Shown: positions 37,442-50,020 of the stretch, piece by piece
How positions within the stretch are numbered: the stretch's first letter is position 1
Layout of the letters: each line of letters begins with the position of its first letter
Assembly: GCA_945875975.1 (NCBI GenBank)
Contig: CAMCMD010000005.1
Location: 1-64,000 of the forward strand
DNA: 64,000 nucleotides
Direction of reading: 5' to 3'
Origin: Rickettsia typhi
GTDB taxonomy: Bacteria; Pseudomonadota; Alphaproteobacteria; Rickettsiales; Rickettsiaceae
The notes under the pieces: generated by a model
Seen by the model: the letters and a program-made list of their open reading frames with translations, nothing else
What the model was told of the DNA's origin: nothing
The model's database searches: none
Program-made: the position numbers and the translations under genes

Positions 37442-37689
37442 CTATTTAGGGCATTGATACTTATATATTGGAAGATAAGTATCAGAACAGATATTAGCTT
37501 TGTTTATAGCGTTTTTAGTCTTTTTATATCCTCCTTGTGATTCTTTTAGCTTTGCTACACCTTAGTTTTTGTTCTTAGTTTAAGTTGTGATTCAACACAG
37601 CCTATATCTTTATTATAGTCTAGATAGACAACAAGACAATTGTCTTTAGCGTCATTTAAATCAATAGTAACATAATTTATATAACTCAT
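37442..37689 (-). pseudogene. Possible small gene broken by a frameshift, within a 417-base gap
   Basis: On the minus strand an ATG (37689) opens 44 codons beginning MSYINYVTIDLNDAKDN and ending KLRTKTKV. Shifting frame at that stop continues VAKLKESQGGYKKTKNAINK to a stop at 37442. Both pieces look protein-like and would join as one product of about 80 residues. A 10-bp hairpin, TGATACTTAT (37455-37464)/ATAAGTATCA (37475-37484), lies in the second piece. No family recognised. The rest of the gap 37350-37766 has only a short CGTCATCCCA repeat trace near 37404. Confidence 0.3.
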
Positions 37690-37766
37690 GTTATGACAAG
37701 AGGTTAATTAATTATTTTTATGTGGTACTATTATTCATAGTAATGCAAAAAATTAGAGGAAACTAT

Positions 37767-39548
37767 ATGGACATAGAAAATTTACAACCATTATTCAAAC
37801 CTAATTCTGTAGCCCTGATAGGAGCAAGTAATCGCAGCAATTCTATCGGTTCTGTTGTTATAAAAAATTTATTACAAAGCGGGTTTCACGGTTGTATTAT
37901 GCCTGTTAATCCCAAAAGTCCTTCTATAGAGGGAGTGTTGTGTTATAAAGACATTAATAGTCTTCCCATGACGCCAGATTTAGCTATTTTTTGTATTCCT
38001 GCTCCTGGAGTAGCAAGTGTTCTGGCAGAACTGGGGAAAAAAGGGACGAGGGCTGCTGTTATTATTTCCGCCGGTTTCGGTTCTGGAGAAGGAGAAGAAG
38101 GGTTAAGACGTAGAAAAGAAGTGATTGATGTAGCGAAGCAATATGGTATTCGTTTAATAGGACCAAATTGTGTAGGGTTGCTTATCCCTTCTATTGGTCT
38201 AAATGCTAGCTTTGCTCATGTAACTCCGGATAAGGGAGATATAGGATTTGTCAGTCAATCTGGTGCTGTGGTAACAGCAGTCCTTGACTGGGCAAAAAGT
38301 AAACATATAGGTTTTACACATGTCATGTCTATGGGAGATATGATTGATTTTGATTTTGGTGAAGCCATTGAATATCTAACAAAAGACCCTGAAACTAAAA
38401 CTATTATTTTATACATTGAAGCGATTACTAATGCGCGTAATTTTATAGCGGCAGCAAGAGCAGCTGCTTTGGTAAAGCCAGTTATAGTTTTGAAACCTGG
38501 GCGTAGTGAAGAAGGTGCAAAAGCAGCGGCTTCACATACTGGCTCTCTAGCAGGATCTGATGACGTTTATGATGCAGTGTTTCAGCGTTGTGGTCTTTTG
38601 CGTGTATATGATATGAACGAATTGTTTGATACTATGGAGACGCTAGCTCGTAACCAAGAACTCTGGGGTGATCGTTTATGTATCTTAACTAATGGAGGAG
38701 GTATAGGAGTTCTAGCTACCGATAAGCTGATAGAGCTTGGAGGCAAATTAGCACAATTACAAGATAAAACTATAGCTCGTTTGAACGAAGTCTTGCCAAC
38801 TACATGGTCTCATGGAAACCCAGTAGATATTATCGGTGATGCGCCCGGTGAACGTTATGCAAATGCATTTCGTATTATTATGGAGGATACAAACGTAGAT
38901 GCAATATTAGTATTAAACTGTCCAGTGGCAATTGTACCAAGTATAGAACCTGCGGAAGCAATACTAAATGCCTATAAAGCAAATAATAGACATCCAAAAC
39001 CTATTTTAATTGCTGCTTGGCTTGGAGAAGGTGCGCCAGCTGAAGAAGCAAGACAGTTATTTGCTGTTAACGACATTCCATCTTATACTACACCTGAGAG
39101 TGCAATAAGTGGATTTAAGCGTATGGTGGAATATTACTATAACAGAAAAAAATCGCTAGTTTCACAAGCAGAACATCAAAAATTCGATTATCAGATAGCT
39201 CATGATATTTTACAAAAAGCAATTGCCAACAAACAAGACTGGCTTACTGAAATTGAAGCGAAAAATATATTGAGTGCCTATAATATACCAATTGTAGAAA
39301 CGTTTGAAGTAAAAAGTCCAGAAGAGGCTTATAAGGAAGCTAAGAAGCTAAAGAGCAAAATGGTTTTAAAAATTCTTTCTCCAGATATTACTCACAAATC
39401 TGATTCAGGGGGGGTGATATTAAATTTAAAATCCCCAGAAGAAGTTAGAGATGCCGCACAAAAGATGTTAGAACGCTATAAGATTAGCGATGGGAGCTTA
39501 AATATTTTGTTGAATTATGCTGCTAATTTTAGGTGTTTCGGAAGATAG
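37767..39548 (+). CDS. ADP-forming acyl-CoA synthetase-like protein, N-terminal part of a split gene
   Basis: About 593 residues from the ATG at 37767, which has AGAGGA upstream (a GTG 45 bases earlier is also in frame). It contains the CoA-binding domain (LFKPNSVALIGASNRSNSIG), the succinyl-CoA ligase-like domain with the phosphohistidine site region KAAASHTGSLAGSDDVYDAVF, and the beginning of the ATP-grasp domain (LTEIEAKNILSAYNIPIVET, ILSPDITHKSDSGGVILNL). This is the layout of acetate-CoA ligase (ADP-forming) and of PatZ/Pka protein acetyltransferases. The frame breaks after RYKISDGSLN and ends in unrelated residues; the remainder follows in the +1 frame. The two parts miss the expected GFTVQ-containing segment of about 20 residues, so a deletion plus frame change is likely. 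Confidence 0.8.
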   Translation: MDIENLQPLFKPNSVALIGASNRSNSIGSVVIKNLLQSGFHGCIMPVNPKSPSIEGVLCYKDINSLPMTPDLAIFCIPAPGVASVLAELGKKGTRAAVIISAGFGSGEGEEGLRRRKEVIDVAKQYGIRLIGPNCVGLLIPSIGLNASFAHVTPDKGDIGFVSQSGAVVTAVLDWAKSKHIGFTHVMSMGDMIDFDFGEAIEYLTKDPETKTIILYIEAITNARNFIAAARAAALVKPVIVLKPGRSEEGAKAAASHTGSLAGSDDVYDAVFQRCGLLRVYDMNELFDTMETLARNQELWGDRLCILTNGGGIGVLATDKLIELGGKLAQLQDKTIARLNEVLPTTWSHGNPVDIIGDAPGERYANAFRIIMEDTNVDAILVLNCPVAIVPSIEPAEAILNAYKANNRHPKPILIAAWLGEGAPAEEARQLFAVNDIPSYTTPESAISGFKRMVEYYYNRKKSLVSQAEHQKFDYQIAHDILQKAIANKQDWLTEIEAKNILSAYNIPIVETFEVKSPEEAYKEAKKLKSKMVLKILSPDITHKSDSGGVILNLKSPEEVRDAAQKMLERYKISDGSLNILLNYAANFRCFGR

Positions 39549-40398
39549 TATTTTTGGTCCAGTTATGCTTTTTGGAAGTGGTGGGAAAGCCGTTGAAATG
39601 GTTAAAGACAACTCCCTCGCACTACCTCCATTAACAACGGAATTAGCGACTGAATTAATTATGCGTACTAAAATTTATAATTTGTTGAAAGGTTATCGCG
39701 ATGAAAAACCAGCAGACATACCCGCTATTGCTCAGTGTTTGGTTAATTTATCCCAATTAGTAATAGATCTGCCAATGGTCAAAGAACTAGATATTAACCC
39801 CCTAATTGCGGATCATCACGGGGTAATTGCTTTAGATGCTCGTATTAAGGTGAATTTGGGTGCTGCTGATTACAATCGCTTAGCAATTGCTCCATATCCA
39901 CATCATTTAGTTAAAAAAGTTAAAATAGCTGGTTATGATGATTTGATATTACGCCCTGTAAAATCTAAGGATAATATTGCATTGAATGAGGCTTTAAATA
40001 CAATTAAATTATCAAATTATTCCCAACTTCTATCGTCGTTGCCATATGAAATATCTTTAGTATCAACTCGTCTTAGCCAAATTGATTATGATAAGGAAAT
40101 GGTGTTTGTAATAGAGAATAAAAAACATGCGAATCAAATTTTAGGTGTTGCACGAGTGCGAAAAATAACCAGTGCGAAAAGCATGGCTTTTGAATGCATG
40201 TTTGATGTTATACCGGAATTTTATAGTAATGCTAGTTTATTGTTAGAATATGTAATCGAGTATGCTCGTTCTACCAAAGTTACCACTTTATTTACCGATG
40301 TATTGCATCCTATGTTTTATGAACATTATATAAAAGCTGGGTTTAAAGAGACTTCTCACAGTAAAAAAGGTACAAACAGACTGGTCTATGAATTATAG
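39517..40398 (+). CDS. C-terminal part of split acyl-CoA synthetase with GNAT domain
   Basis: 293 residues. It begins LILGVSEDSIFGPVMLFGSGGKAVEM, which is the middle of the ATP-grasp domain continued from the previous gene, followed by LPMVKELDINPLIADHHGVIALDARI. Residues 150-293 form a GNAT-like acetyltransferase domain (DLILRPVKSKDN, FECMFDVIPEFYSNASLLLEYVIEYAR, FYEHYIKAGFKE). In intact PatZ/Pka proteins this GNAT domain acetylates lysines and is fused to the synthetase. It overlaps the first part by 32 bases in another frame. It may be made separately from its ATG, or both halves may be pseudogene. Its stop codon abuts the left inverted repeat of the element at 40399. Confidence 0.7.
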   Translation: MLLILGVSEDSIFGPVMLFGSGGKAVEMVKDNSLALPPLTTELATELIMRTKIYNLLKGYRDEKPADIPAIAQCLVNLSQLVIDLPMVKELDINPLIADHHGVIALDARIKVNLGAADYNRLAIAPYPHHLVKKVKIAGYDDLILRPVKSKDNIALNEALNTIKLSNYSQLLSSLPYEISLVSTRLSQIDYDKEMVFVIENKKHANQILGVARVRKITSAKSMAFECMFDVIPEFYSNASLLLEYVIEYARSTKVTTLFTDVLHPMFYEHYIKAGFKETSHSKKGTNRLVYEL

Positions 40399-40648
40399 GC
40401 TCTGTTGCATGAATCGGATTTAGGGCTAGTTTTTTCGACTCTGTGAAAACTAGCCGTGTATGAGAATAAACTAGTCAATATCAATACAAGATTAAAGGTA
40501 GTCTTTGAATTTCTTCAATTAGCAACATTTCAATTACGACCTAATAGTACGGAGTGAGGTGGGACTCGAAACCTACGCTTTGTCCCAGGTTAAAGATAAG
40601 GAGGTCTATAACTGATGATATATAATAGATCTCTATTTGCAACAGAGC
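40399..40648. mobile_element. 250-bp inverted-repeat-bounded element without transposase
   Basis: The ends GCTCTGTTGCA (40399-40409) and TGCAACAGAGC (40638-40648) are exact 11-base inverted repeats. Inside are a perfect 10-bp hairpin, GGCTAGTTTT (40424-40433)/AAAACTAGCC (40446-40455), and a 100-base segment repeated at 51.5 kb. No open frame long enough for a transposase remains, so it is either a miniature non-autonomous element or an insertion-sequence remnant. No clear target-site duplication is seen. Confidence 0.6.
40447..40545 (+). repeat. Copy A of a 100-base dispersed repeat
   Basis: Lies inside the inverted-repeat-bounded element. It shares with 51508-51606 the core AATAAACTAGTCAATATCAA and, further on, CAACATTTCAA and TACGAC. 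Both copies keep the same reading frame for NKLVNIN...LQ..TFQ, so they descend from a coding sequence. Confidence 0.6.
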
Positions 40649-40662
40649 GCTTGCTGGGTGCC

Positions 40663-41433
40663 TTACGACTTAATTCTCCACCCTTTATCAATGAGTTTAA
40701 CCAGAAGGGCATACATTATTCCATTTGATATAATCAGAAACAGCACCCCTCCTGTGATATTACCATCGGCCTGATCAGTAAGACAATATCTAAAACCATC
40801 GATAATATAGAAGAAGGGGTTTAGTAGATTAATTTGCTGAAATATAGGAGGAAGCGATTGCACTGAATAAAATGTACCAGACAAAAATGATAGTGGCGTG
40901 ATAAGGTAGCTTGTAATGGCTGAATGTTGATCAAACGAGTTAGAAATTAATCCTGATAATAACCCTAATTTTCCAAGCAAAGTACAGGAGGCAAGTACAT
41001 AAAAAACTAATAAAAATGGATGCGCTAGGGTATAGTCAACAAAAGGTATCAAAGCGACTGCAACAGCTATTCCAACAAATATTCCTCTAAGCACCGCCCC
41101 AACAGTAAATGCTATTATAATTTCAACACTACCAAATGGAGGAGTTAAAATATCAGAAATATAACCTAGCATTTTACTCATAATAAAAGATGATGAGCTA
41201 TTGGCAAAAGCATTTTGTACTATGCTCATAGCTATTAATCCATAACCCATAAAATTAATGAACTTAATACCTGAAACCTCGCCCTTATGACTCCCAATAG
41301 CCAGAACAAAAACTGCCAAAAAAATTAATGCTGAAACTACTGGGGTGAATATAGTTTGGTGATAAACCCGCAAAAATCTCTTTATCTCACGCAAAGTCAG
41401 GCTATAAGTACCATACCAATTCATCTTTTCCAT
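40663..41433 (-). CDS. ABC-2 type transporter permease
   Basis: 256 residues with six hydrophobic helices in the YadH/ABC-2 arrangement. The first cytosolic segment YGTYSLTLREIKRFLRVYHQTIFTPVVSALIF and the late PLSFLSGTFYSVQSLPPIFQQINLLNPFFYIIDGFRY are typical of the family. It would need an ATPase subunit such as YadG to work; none is adjacent, because the gene to the left is the repeat element and the one to the right is miaB. Substrate unknown (family members export polysaccharide, drugs or lipid). Confidence 0.85.
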   Translation of the reverse strand: MEKMNWYGTYSLTLREIKRFLRVYHQTIFTPVVSALIFLAVFVLAIGSHKGEVSGIKFINFMGYGLIAMSIVQNAFANSSSSFIMSKMLGYISDILTPPFGSVEIIIAFTVGAVLRGIFVGIAVAVALIPFVDYTLAHPFLLVFYVLASCTLLGKLGLLSGLISNSFDQHSAITSYLITPLSFLSGTFYSVQSLPPIFQQINLLNPFFYIIDGFRYCLTDQADGNITGGVLFLIISNGIMYALLVKLIDKGWRIKS

Positions 41434-41607
41434 AATAAATAATCACTATTAATTTTTCATAGATTATGATATATTCCGCGGAGATTTTTATCAATAATAA
41501 TTAAATATTAGGGATTGCCTAAAAGTCATCCTTGAACAATTTTTTGTATTCAGGGTGGGTGACTCTTTAAAATGCAATAACATAGTGTTGCTACAAATAT
41601 ATCAAAA

Positions 41608-42939
41608 ATGTCAAAGAAGCTATACATAAAGACATATGGTTGTCAGATGAATGTTTATGATTCGCTGAAAATGCAAGAATTATTGACTCCATTTGGTTTT
41701 GAGACTACTGCAATACCTGATGATGCTGATATGGTCATTATCAATACTTGCCATATTCGAGAAAAAGCTTCTGAAAAAATGTATTCTGAGCTTGGGAAAA
41801 TAAAAATTATAAAAGATACCAGAAAAAATATCGCTCTTGATACTATAATCACTGTAGCGGGGTGTGTTGCACAAGCTGAAGGAGAAGAGATTTTTAGGCG
41901 AGCTCCTTACGTCGATATAGTTGTTGGCCCTCAGTCTTACCACACATTGCCTGATCTGATGGCAAAATTAGCTAGATCAGAAAAACACTTGATTGACCTT
42001 GACTTCATCGAAGAAGAAAAATTTGATAATCTCCCACAAACATTTGAAGGTCAAGGAGTAAGTGCTTATGTTTCTGTTCAAGAAGGTTGTAATAAATTTT
42101 GTACTTTCTGCGTAGTGCCCTACACTAGAGGAGCAGAATTTTCAAGACCAGTTGAGCAGGTATATAGAGAGTCTATGGCTTTGGTTGCAAAAGGGGCAAA
42201 GGAGATTCATTTACTTGGTCAAAATGTCAATGCCTATCACGGCAAAGCTAGTAATGAGCGAGCTTGCAGCTTAGCTGATTTGATTCGTCATGTTGCTAAA
42301 ATCAATGGTCTAGAACGCATAAGATATATGACTTCTCACCCAACAGACATGAGTGATGATTTAATTACCCTTCATGGTTTGGAACAAAAATTAATGCCAT
42401 TTTTACACCTCCCTGTTCAATCTGGATCTAACAAGATATTAAAAGCAATGAACCGGAAACACACTAGAGAAGATTATTTTACAATTATCGATAAACTTAA
42501 GATAGCTCGCCCAGATATAATCCTGTCCTCTGATTTTATTGTTGGATTTCCTGGAGAAACAGATGAAGATTTTGCTGATACACTTGATCTAGTTAAACGC
42601 GTAAAATTTGGTCAGTGTTTTTCTTTTAAATATAGTCCAAGACCAGGTACTCCAGCAGCAGCAATGGCTAAAGTACCGGAAAATATACAAACAGAAAGAT
42701 TAGCTATTTTGCAAAAAGAATTATTTAAACAACAACTTGAGTTTAATGAATCATGTGTTGGCAAAACCATGCCGGTATTATTCGAAAAAAATGGTAAGTT
42801 TGATGGTCATATTGGTGGCAAAACGCCTTATATGCAATCTGCTTATGTTACCGATGCAGATAAAAGCTTAATAGGCAAGATTGTGAATATAAAAATTACT
42901 CAAGGTTCAGCAATTAGTGTTACAGGCTTTGTATTATGA
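41608..42939 (+). CDS. miaB: tRNA-2-methylthio-N6-dimethylallyladenosine synthase
   Basis: 443 residues; radical SAM methylthiotransferase that modifies A37 of tRNAs reading U-initial codons. The N-terminal domain binds one cluster (C12, C48, C86; [12 protein letters not shown]), the radical SAM motif is C161-x3-C165-x2-C168 in [17 protein letters not shown], and a TRAM domain closes the protein ([20 protein letters not shown]). Length standard. It overlaps mrcA by four bases. Confidence 0.96.
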   Translation: MSKKLYIKTYGCQMNVYDSLKMQELLTPFGFETTAIPDDADMVIINTCHIREKASEKMYSELGKIKIIKDTRKNIALDTIITVAGCVAQAEGEEIFRRAPYVDIVVGPQSYHTLPDLMAKLARSEKHLIDLDFIEEEKFDNLPQTFEGQGVSAYVSVQEGCNKFCTFCVVPYTRGAEFSRPVEQVYRESMALVAKGAKEIHLLGQNVNAYHGKASNERACSLADLIRHVAKINGLERIRYMTSHPTDMSDDLITLHGLEQKLMPFLHLPVQSGSNKILKAMNRKHTREDYFTIIDKLKIARPDIILSSDFIVGFPGETDEDFADTLDLVKRVKFGQCFSFKYSPRPGTPAAAMAKVPENIQTERLAILQKELFKQQLEFNESCVGKTMPVLFEKNGKFDGHIGGKTPYMQSAYVTDADKSLIGKIVNIKITQGSAISVTGFVL

Positions 42940-45314
42940 TATTGAGATTTATTATACTGACCTCAAAAGTGGTACTGTTTCTTGGTATGCTAGGCGCAGC
43001 AATTTTAATGTATATAATATACCATTATACAAAAGATTTGCCTGATTATTCCCAGCTAAGAAAATATTACCCACCCTCTATTACCAGAATGTATTCATCA
43101 GATGGTAAACTGATTGAAGAGTTCGCTAGAGAGCATCGTATATTTGTTCCTATTAGCTCTGTTCCAAAACCACTAATACAAGCATTTATTTCAGCTGAGG
43201 ATAAGAATTTTTATAGTCATGAAGGAGTAGATATTTTTAGTATTTTTAGGGCAGCAATAACAAACATTTCTCACATTATTCATCACCGTCGGCCCGAGGG
43301 CGGTTCAACGATTACACAACAAGTGGTCAAAACTTTTTTACTTTCTCCTGAGCGTTCTTTTGAACGAAAAATTAAAGAAGCTATTCTTTCTTACAAACTT
43401 TCTCAAGTATTCACTAAGGATGAGATCTTGGAACTATACTTAAACCAAATATTCCTTGGAAAAACTGCCTACGGCGTAGCTTCAGCGGCATTAAACTACT
43501 TTAATAAATCAATCGAAGAACTGTCAATTAGTGAATGTGCGGTCCTTGCTTCCCTCCCTAAAGCACCTTCGCAATATAATCCAGAGAAAAACTACAAAAG
43601 AGCAGTTGAACGAAAAAATTATGTAATCGGCAGAATGTATGATGACGGGTACCTTACTAAGGAAGAAGCAAAGAATGCAATTGATGAGCCAATAATACTC
43701 GCTAAGTTTGATAAAGCACTCACTATAGATGCAGACTTCTATGCAGCAAAGGTACGAGGAGAAGTGATTGAAATGTTCGGTGAGGAATATTTCTATACAG
43801 CTGGTCTTACAATTATGACCTGCGTTGATTCCACAATGCAGAAAGCAGCCACCAATGCATTAAGGTTTGGCATTAAAGCATATGATATGAAAAGAGGTTA
43901 TCGGGGCTCTTTGAAAAATATTGATCTTGCAAATTGGCAGGAAACTCTTAAAAAAATACCAAGTCCGTATGGACTATTGCATTACAAACTAGCTGTTGTA
44001 TTAGATGTTACCGATACTCAGGCTAAAATTGGGCTCGCCAATGGCCTAACTGCTTTAATTTACTTAAAGGATATGAGCTGGACGGCAACCAATATCAAAT
44101 CGGTAAAAAGAATATTAAAATCAGGCGATGTGATTGCTGTTGAGATAATAGGCAAGAATTATTTTTTACAACAAATTCCTGAAATTAATGGTGGCATTAT
44201 GATTATAGAACACGAGAATGGTCGTGTCTTGGCAGCCGAAGGTGGTTATGATTTTAGTGTCAGCAAATTTGATCGCACAACGCAAGCTAAACGCCAACCA
44301 GGATCTCTAATCAAACCATTTGTATATATGGCTGCACTCGAAAAAGGCGCGAAACCAAATGATATTTTCAATGATGCCCCAATTGACGTGTATCAAGGTC
44401 CTGGCCTTCCTATATGGCGGCCAAAGAATGATAATGGTAAATATCTGGGGCCTATAACGCTTAGAAAAGGCTTGGAAAAATCACGCAATCTCATTACGGT
44501 TAGAGTTGGTCAGTTCGCTGGCCTTGGTAAGGTTGCCGCCCTTATTCGTAGATTCGGTATTACTGATAGTCCAAAAGTTGTTCATTCTATCGTTCTTGGA
44601 GCATTAGAAACTACCCTGGAAAAAATGACCATTGCCTTTAGTATTATTGCTAATGGTGGAAAAGGAGTTGAACCACAATTCATTGAACTAATCAAAGATC
44701 GTAAAGGTAACGTAATTTACAAACGAGATTACATCGAATGCCAGGAGTGTAAATCCAGCACTACCCTCTCTATCGATAATGCTCAAGCTCCGACAATACA
44801 GAAGCCAAACTTACCTGTTATTATAGATGAGGCTACCGATTACCAGATGATCTCATTATTGATGGGCAGTGTGCAACGAGGAACAGGTATGGGAGCAAAA
44901 AGTCTCCCTTACACCATAGCTGGAAAAACGGGAACAACTAATAAAGCTAAAGATGTGTGGTTCGTAGGCTTTACCCCCAAAATAGTTGTTGGTACATATA
45001 TTGGCTTTGATAATCCAAAGAGCCTGGGTAACTCAGCTTTTGGTTCCACCTATGCACTGCCAGTCTTTGTTCATTTTATGACCAATGGTTATAAATTTCC
45101 TTCAGTAGATTTCATTGTTCCAGACTCAATAAGATTTGAATCTATTGATTACGAAACTGGACAGCCATCTTCTGCACTGAATGCTATAATTGAAGCATTT
45201 AAAGTAAGTGGGTATAACCCTAAAGTTGCTCCTACTAATGAGGAAACTGGCAATGAAGCCGTTTCACCAATTACCAATATAGAAGACTTAGATAGCTCAG
45301 AAGAAATTTATTAA
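42936..45314 (+). CDS. mrcA: Penicillin-binding protein 1A
   Basis: 792 residues. Membrane anchor 8-30; glycosyltransferase domain with the catalytic Glu in [16 protein letters not shown] and [13 protein letters not shown]; transpeptidase domain with SLIK (QPGSLIKPF), the SxN-position KSRNLITVR and KTG in [20 protein letters not shown]. An inserted OB-like region sits between them as in Gram-negative PBP1A. It both polymerises and crosslinks peptidoglycan, so this organism likely makes a wall, in agreement with AmgK/MurU and the NlpD-like protein. Translationally coupled to miaB. Confidence 0.95.
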   Translation: MILRFIILTSKVVLFLGMLGAAILMYIIYHYTKDLPDYSQLRKYYPPSITRMYSSDGKLIEEFAREHRIFVPISSVPKPLIQAFISAEDKNFYSHEGVDIFSIFRAAITNISHIIHHRRPEGGSTITQQVVKTFLLSPERSFERKIKEAILSYKLSQVFTKDEILELYLNQIFLGKTAYGVASAALNYFNKSIEELSISECAVLASLPKAPSQYNPEKNYKRAVERKNYVIGRMYDDGYLTKEEAKNAIDEPIILAKFDKALTIDADFYAAKVRGEVIEMFGEEYFYTAGLTIMTCVDSTMQKAATNALRFGIKAYDMKRGYRGSLKNIDLANWQETLKKIPSPYGLLHYKLAVVLDVTDTQAKIGLANGLTALIYLKDMSWTATNIKSVKRILKSGDVIAVEIIGKNYFLQQIPEINGGIMIIEHENGRVLAAEGGYDFSVSKFDRTTQAKRQPGSLIKPFVYMAALEKGAKPNDIFNDAPIDVYQGPGLPIWRPKNDNGKYLGPITLRKGLEKSRNLITVRVGQFAGLGKVAALIRRFGITDSPKVVHSIVLGALETTLEKMTIAFSIIANGGKGVEPQFIELIKDRKGNVIYKRDYIECQECKSSTTLSIDNAQAPTIQKPNLPVIIDEATDYQMISLLMGSVQRGTGMGAKSLPYTIAGKTGTTNKAKDVWFVGFTPKIVVGTYIGFDNPKSLGNSAFGSTYALPVFVHFMTNGYKFPSVDFIVPDSIRFESIDYETGQPSSALNAIIEAFKVSGYNPKVAPTNEETGNEAVSPITNIEDLDSSEEIY

Positions 45315-45388
45315 TAACTTTCATAACTATTTCTACTTGTAATCATTAATATATTATGGTTATACTAAGAACATATTAACATTTCCAT

Positions 45389-46108
45389 ATGGATACCCTT
45401 ATGCACTCAATATTAAAAATAAAACTAATTGCTATCATTTTCCTATTCTCTGCAACATGCAATGCTTCACAAATAAAATTACCTACTGATAAAAAATTAA
45501 TTTCATTCCTGAATGAACTTTTTGATAATAATGCCGAATTCACAAAAACACATGATACAAAATATTTTGATAAATTTCGTAATTCACAAGCCCCACATTT
45601 AACTATAATAAAATGCTCAGACTCAAGAGTAAACTTAGACGCTTTTGACTCAACGCCAGATAATGGTGTGTTCTCAATTAGAAATATCGGTAATCAAATA
45701 GTAACAAATGAAGGGTCAATAGATTATGGCATAAGGGTACTAAAAACTCCTTATTTAATGGTTGTTGGTCACGCTGGCTGTGGAGCTATAGAGGCAGCAC
45801 ATAAAGGTAAAAAAACAAAAATTGCTGGTATTGATAAAGAACTTAGTACGATTAAATTGAATAATGACACAACTATTAATGATGCAATATTAGATAACGT
45901 TCATGCACAAATTGAAGTTGCAAAACATAGATATAAGTCTCTGGTGGACTCGGGAGAACTAACAATTCTTGGAGAAATATATGATTTTAAAAATGATTTT
46001 GGCTTAGGTGATGGAAAAGTTATCTTGGTTAATGTTAACGGCATAAAAGATAAAGAAATAATACGTCAAACATATAGCACCAAGGTAAAGACTCTACAAG
46101 CAATGTAG
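45389..46108 (+). CDS. Exported beta-class carbonic anhydrase
   Basis: 239 residues. An N-terminal hydrophobic leader (IKLIAIIFLFSATCNA, ending about residue 26) precedes a beta carbonic anhydrase with zinc ligands C76, H128, C131 and the D78-R80 dyad (KCSDSR, GHAGCGA). It interconverts CO2 and bicarbonate. The leader puts it in the periplasm, unlike most bacterial beta enzymes, and fits with zinc uptake and export genes elsewhere in the window only in the loosest sense. A second Met at residue 5 is an alternative start. Monogenic, with a strong terminator downstream. Confidence 0.88.
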   Translation: MDTLMHSILKIKLIAIIFLFSATCNASQIKLPTDKKLISFLNELFDNNAEFTKTHDTKYFDKFRNSQAPHLTIIKCSDSRVNLDAFDSTPDNGVFSIRNIGNQIVTNEGSIDYGIRVLKTPYLMVVGHAGCGAIEAAHKGKKTKIAGIDKELSTIKLNNDTTINDAILDNVHAQIEVAKHRYKSLVDSGELTILGEIYDFKNDFGLGDGKVILVNVNGIKDKEIIRQTYSTKVKTLQAM

Positions 46109-46175
46109 AAATAATTAGCCTGAGTTTGAGGTAAGAAATAGATTTATATTTGAATAACTAATACTTGTCCCAATA

Positions 46176-46208
46176 AAAGTCATGCTGAAGTTGATTCAGC
46201 ATGACTTT
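46176..46208 (+). terminator. Strong hairpin after the carbonic anhydrase gene
   Basis: AAAGTCATGCTGAA (46176-46189) and TTCAGCATGACTTT (46195-46208) are exact complements, 14 bp with a 5-base loop. The arms end in A/T runs, so it can serve either strand. Confidence 0.75.
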
Positions 46209-46531
46209 CTTAACTTGAATTATAGGTAAGAAGTCACAAGTTTATTAGCTACTATAATTGATCCCGGGATTTTCTTTTGGGGTAGAGAAAGAGGAGCATG
46301 AGCCCAAGAGGTATGGCGTCCCTGAAAATTATGTTTTTGACCAACGGCGCGTATCCCTCAATTACGGTACCAAATTATACAATTTATCCCCTATCCTTAG
46401 TTCTGCTTTCTTAATTCAGATGATCATGGAAAATATTAGTATTTCTTCTTTGCGCCTAATGGACCATTGGTGAGAGACTAAAAGAGTATACTTCTTCGCA
46501 GAAGCCTTCTTAAACCAAACTCTGAGTTAAG
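46209..46531. other. 323-base gap without a recognisable gene
   Basis: A 71-codon open frame starting at a TTG (46258-46473) contains VEKEEHEPKRYGVPENYVFD and is somewhat GC-richer than its surroundings, but it has no ribosome-binding site and no family I know. It may be the decayed end of a lost gene. ctaB ends just beyond. Confidence 0.3.
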
Positions 46532-47413
46532 TTAAAATACAAGCAAACTTAAGAAAATAGTAAATAGATAAAAAATAGAATACCAAAAAAGTTTTTTAGC
46601 ATATTTGTTATTACTATCACCAAATAGTTTTATAGTATAATACATAAATCCTGCGCCTAAAATGAGTGCTATCACTAAGTATATAATACCAGCCATGCCT
46701 AAAATATAAGGTAATATAGTGGTTATAACCATCAAAATGCTATAGAAAAAGATTTGCTTCTTAGTGTATTGATCTCCTTTTACTACCGGCATCATCGGCA
46801 CACCACAATCGCGATAATCCTGCACTCTAAAGATAGCTAAAGCCCATGAATGAGGTGGAGTCCACATAAAGATTATAGCAAATAAAGTAAACGACTGCCA
46901 AGAAACATCTCCGCTCACTGCTGCCCACCCAATCATCGGTGGCAATGCTCCAGCAACACCTCCAATTACTACGTTTTGAACAGAGGAACGTTTTAACCAA
47001 ATTGTATAAATAAATATATAATATAAAATAGTTATGCTAAGTAAAATCGCCGATATAATATTTATACATAAAGCCATCAAAATGACTGATAAAACACCAG
47101 TGACAACCCCAAATGACAATGCTTCGTCAGGGTTGATAGCACCTGTTATAATTGGACGTTTTTGAGTACGCTTCATAATTGCATCTATATCACGATCGTA
47201 CCACATGTTAATTGCAGCAGCAGATCCAGCTCCTATTGTTATAAAAAAAATTGCAGCTATTGCAATCAAAGGATGAATATTTCCTGGTGCAATCGATAAT
47301 CCACAAAATGCTGTAAATACCACAAGTGACATAACTCGTGGTTTCATAAGCGCTACATAATCAGTCACGGAAGAATCATCATTCACATGTTTAACAGCAA
47401 AGACTTTGCTCAT
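46532..47413 (-). CDS. ctaB: Protoheme IX farnesyltransferase
   Basis: 293 residues, UbiA-superfamily membrane enzyme that makes heme O for cytochrome oxidase. First Asp motif [20 protein letters not shown] (about 68-87) and second region [19 protein letters not shown] match CtaB/CyoE. About eight to nine membrane helices. Its start is 2 bases after the coxA stop, giving coxB-coxA-ctaB as one operon. Confidence 0.95.
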   Translation of the reverse strand: MSKVFAVKHVNDDSSVTDYVALMKPRVMSLVVFTAFCGLSIAPGNIHPLIAIAAIFFITIGAGSAAAINMWYDRDIDAIMKRTQKRPIITGAINPDEALSFGVVTGVLSVILMALCINIISAILLSITILYYIFIYTIWLKRSSVQNVVIGGVAGALPPMIGWAAVSGDVSWQSFTLFAIIFMWTPPHSWALAIFRVQDYRDCGVPMMPVVKGDQYTKKQIFFYSILMVITTILPYILGMAGIIYLVIALILGAGFMYYTIKLFGDSNNKYAKKLFWYSIFYLFTIFLSLLVF

Positions 47414-47415
47414 TA

Positions 47416-49826
<2,411 letters not shown>

Positions 49827-50020
49827 GGTTAAATTATATAAAAAATAAAATAACTGCCACGCTAGCACGACGAACTTCGAGTATAATATCGCAACTTAAG
49901 AGTAAACTAAAGACATATATAACGATGAAGTCTAATTTAGCATATATTCTGCATAATTAGCACTACACAAAGAAGATGATATGGATATAAAATGGACTTC
50001 TCATCTGGTGCAGGAGCGGA

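Noticed and set aside
37722..37766. GTG extension of the acyl-CoA synthetase N terminus
   Set aside because: The ATG at 37767 has an AGAGGA site and starts directly at the CoA-binding domain.
41521..41573. Possible terminator-like inverted repeat before miaB
   Set aside because: Pairing GTCATCC/GGGTGGGTGAC has bulges and lies upstream of miaB without a T-run.
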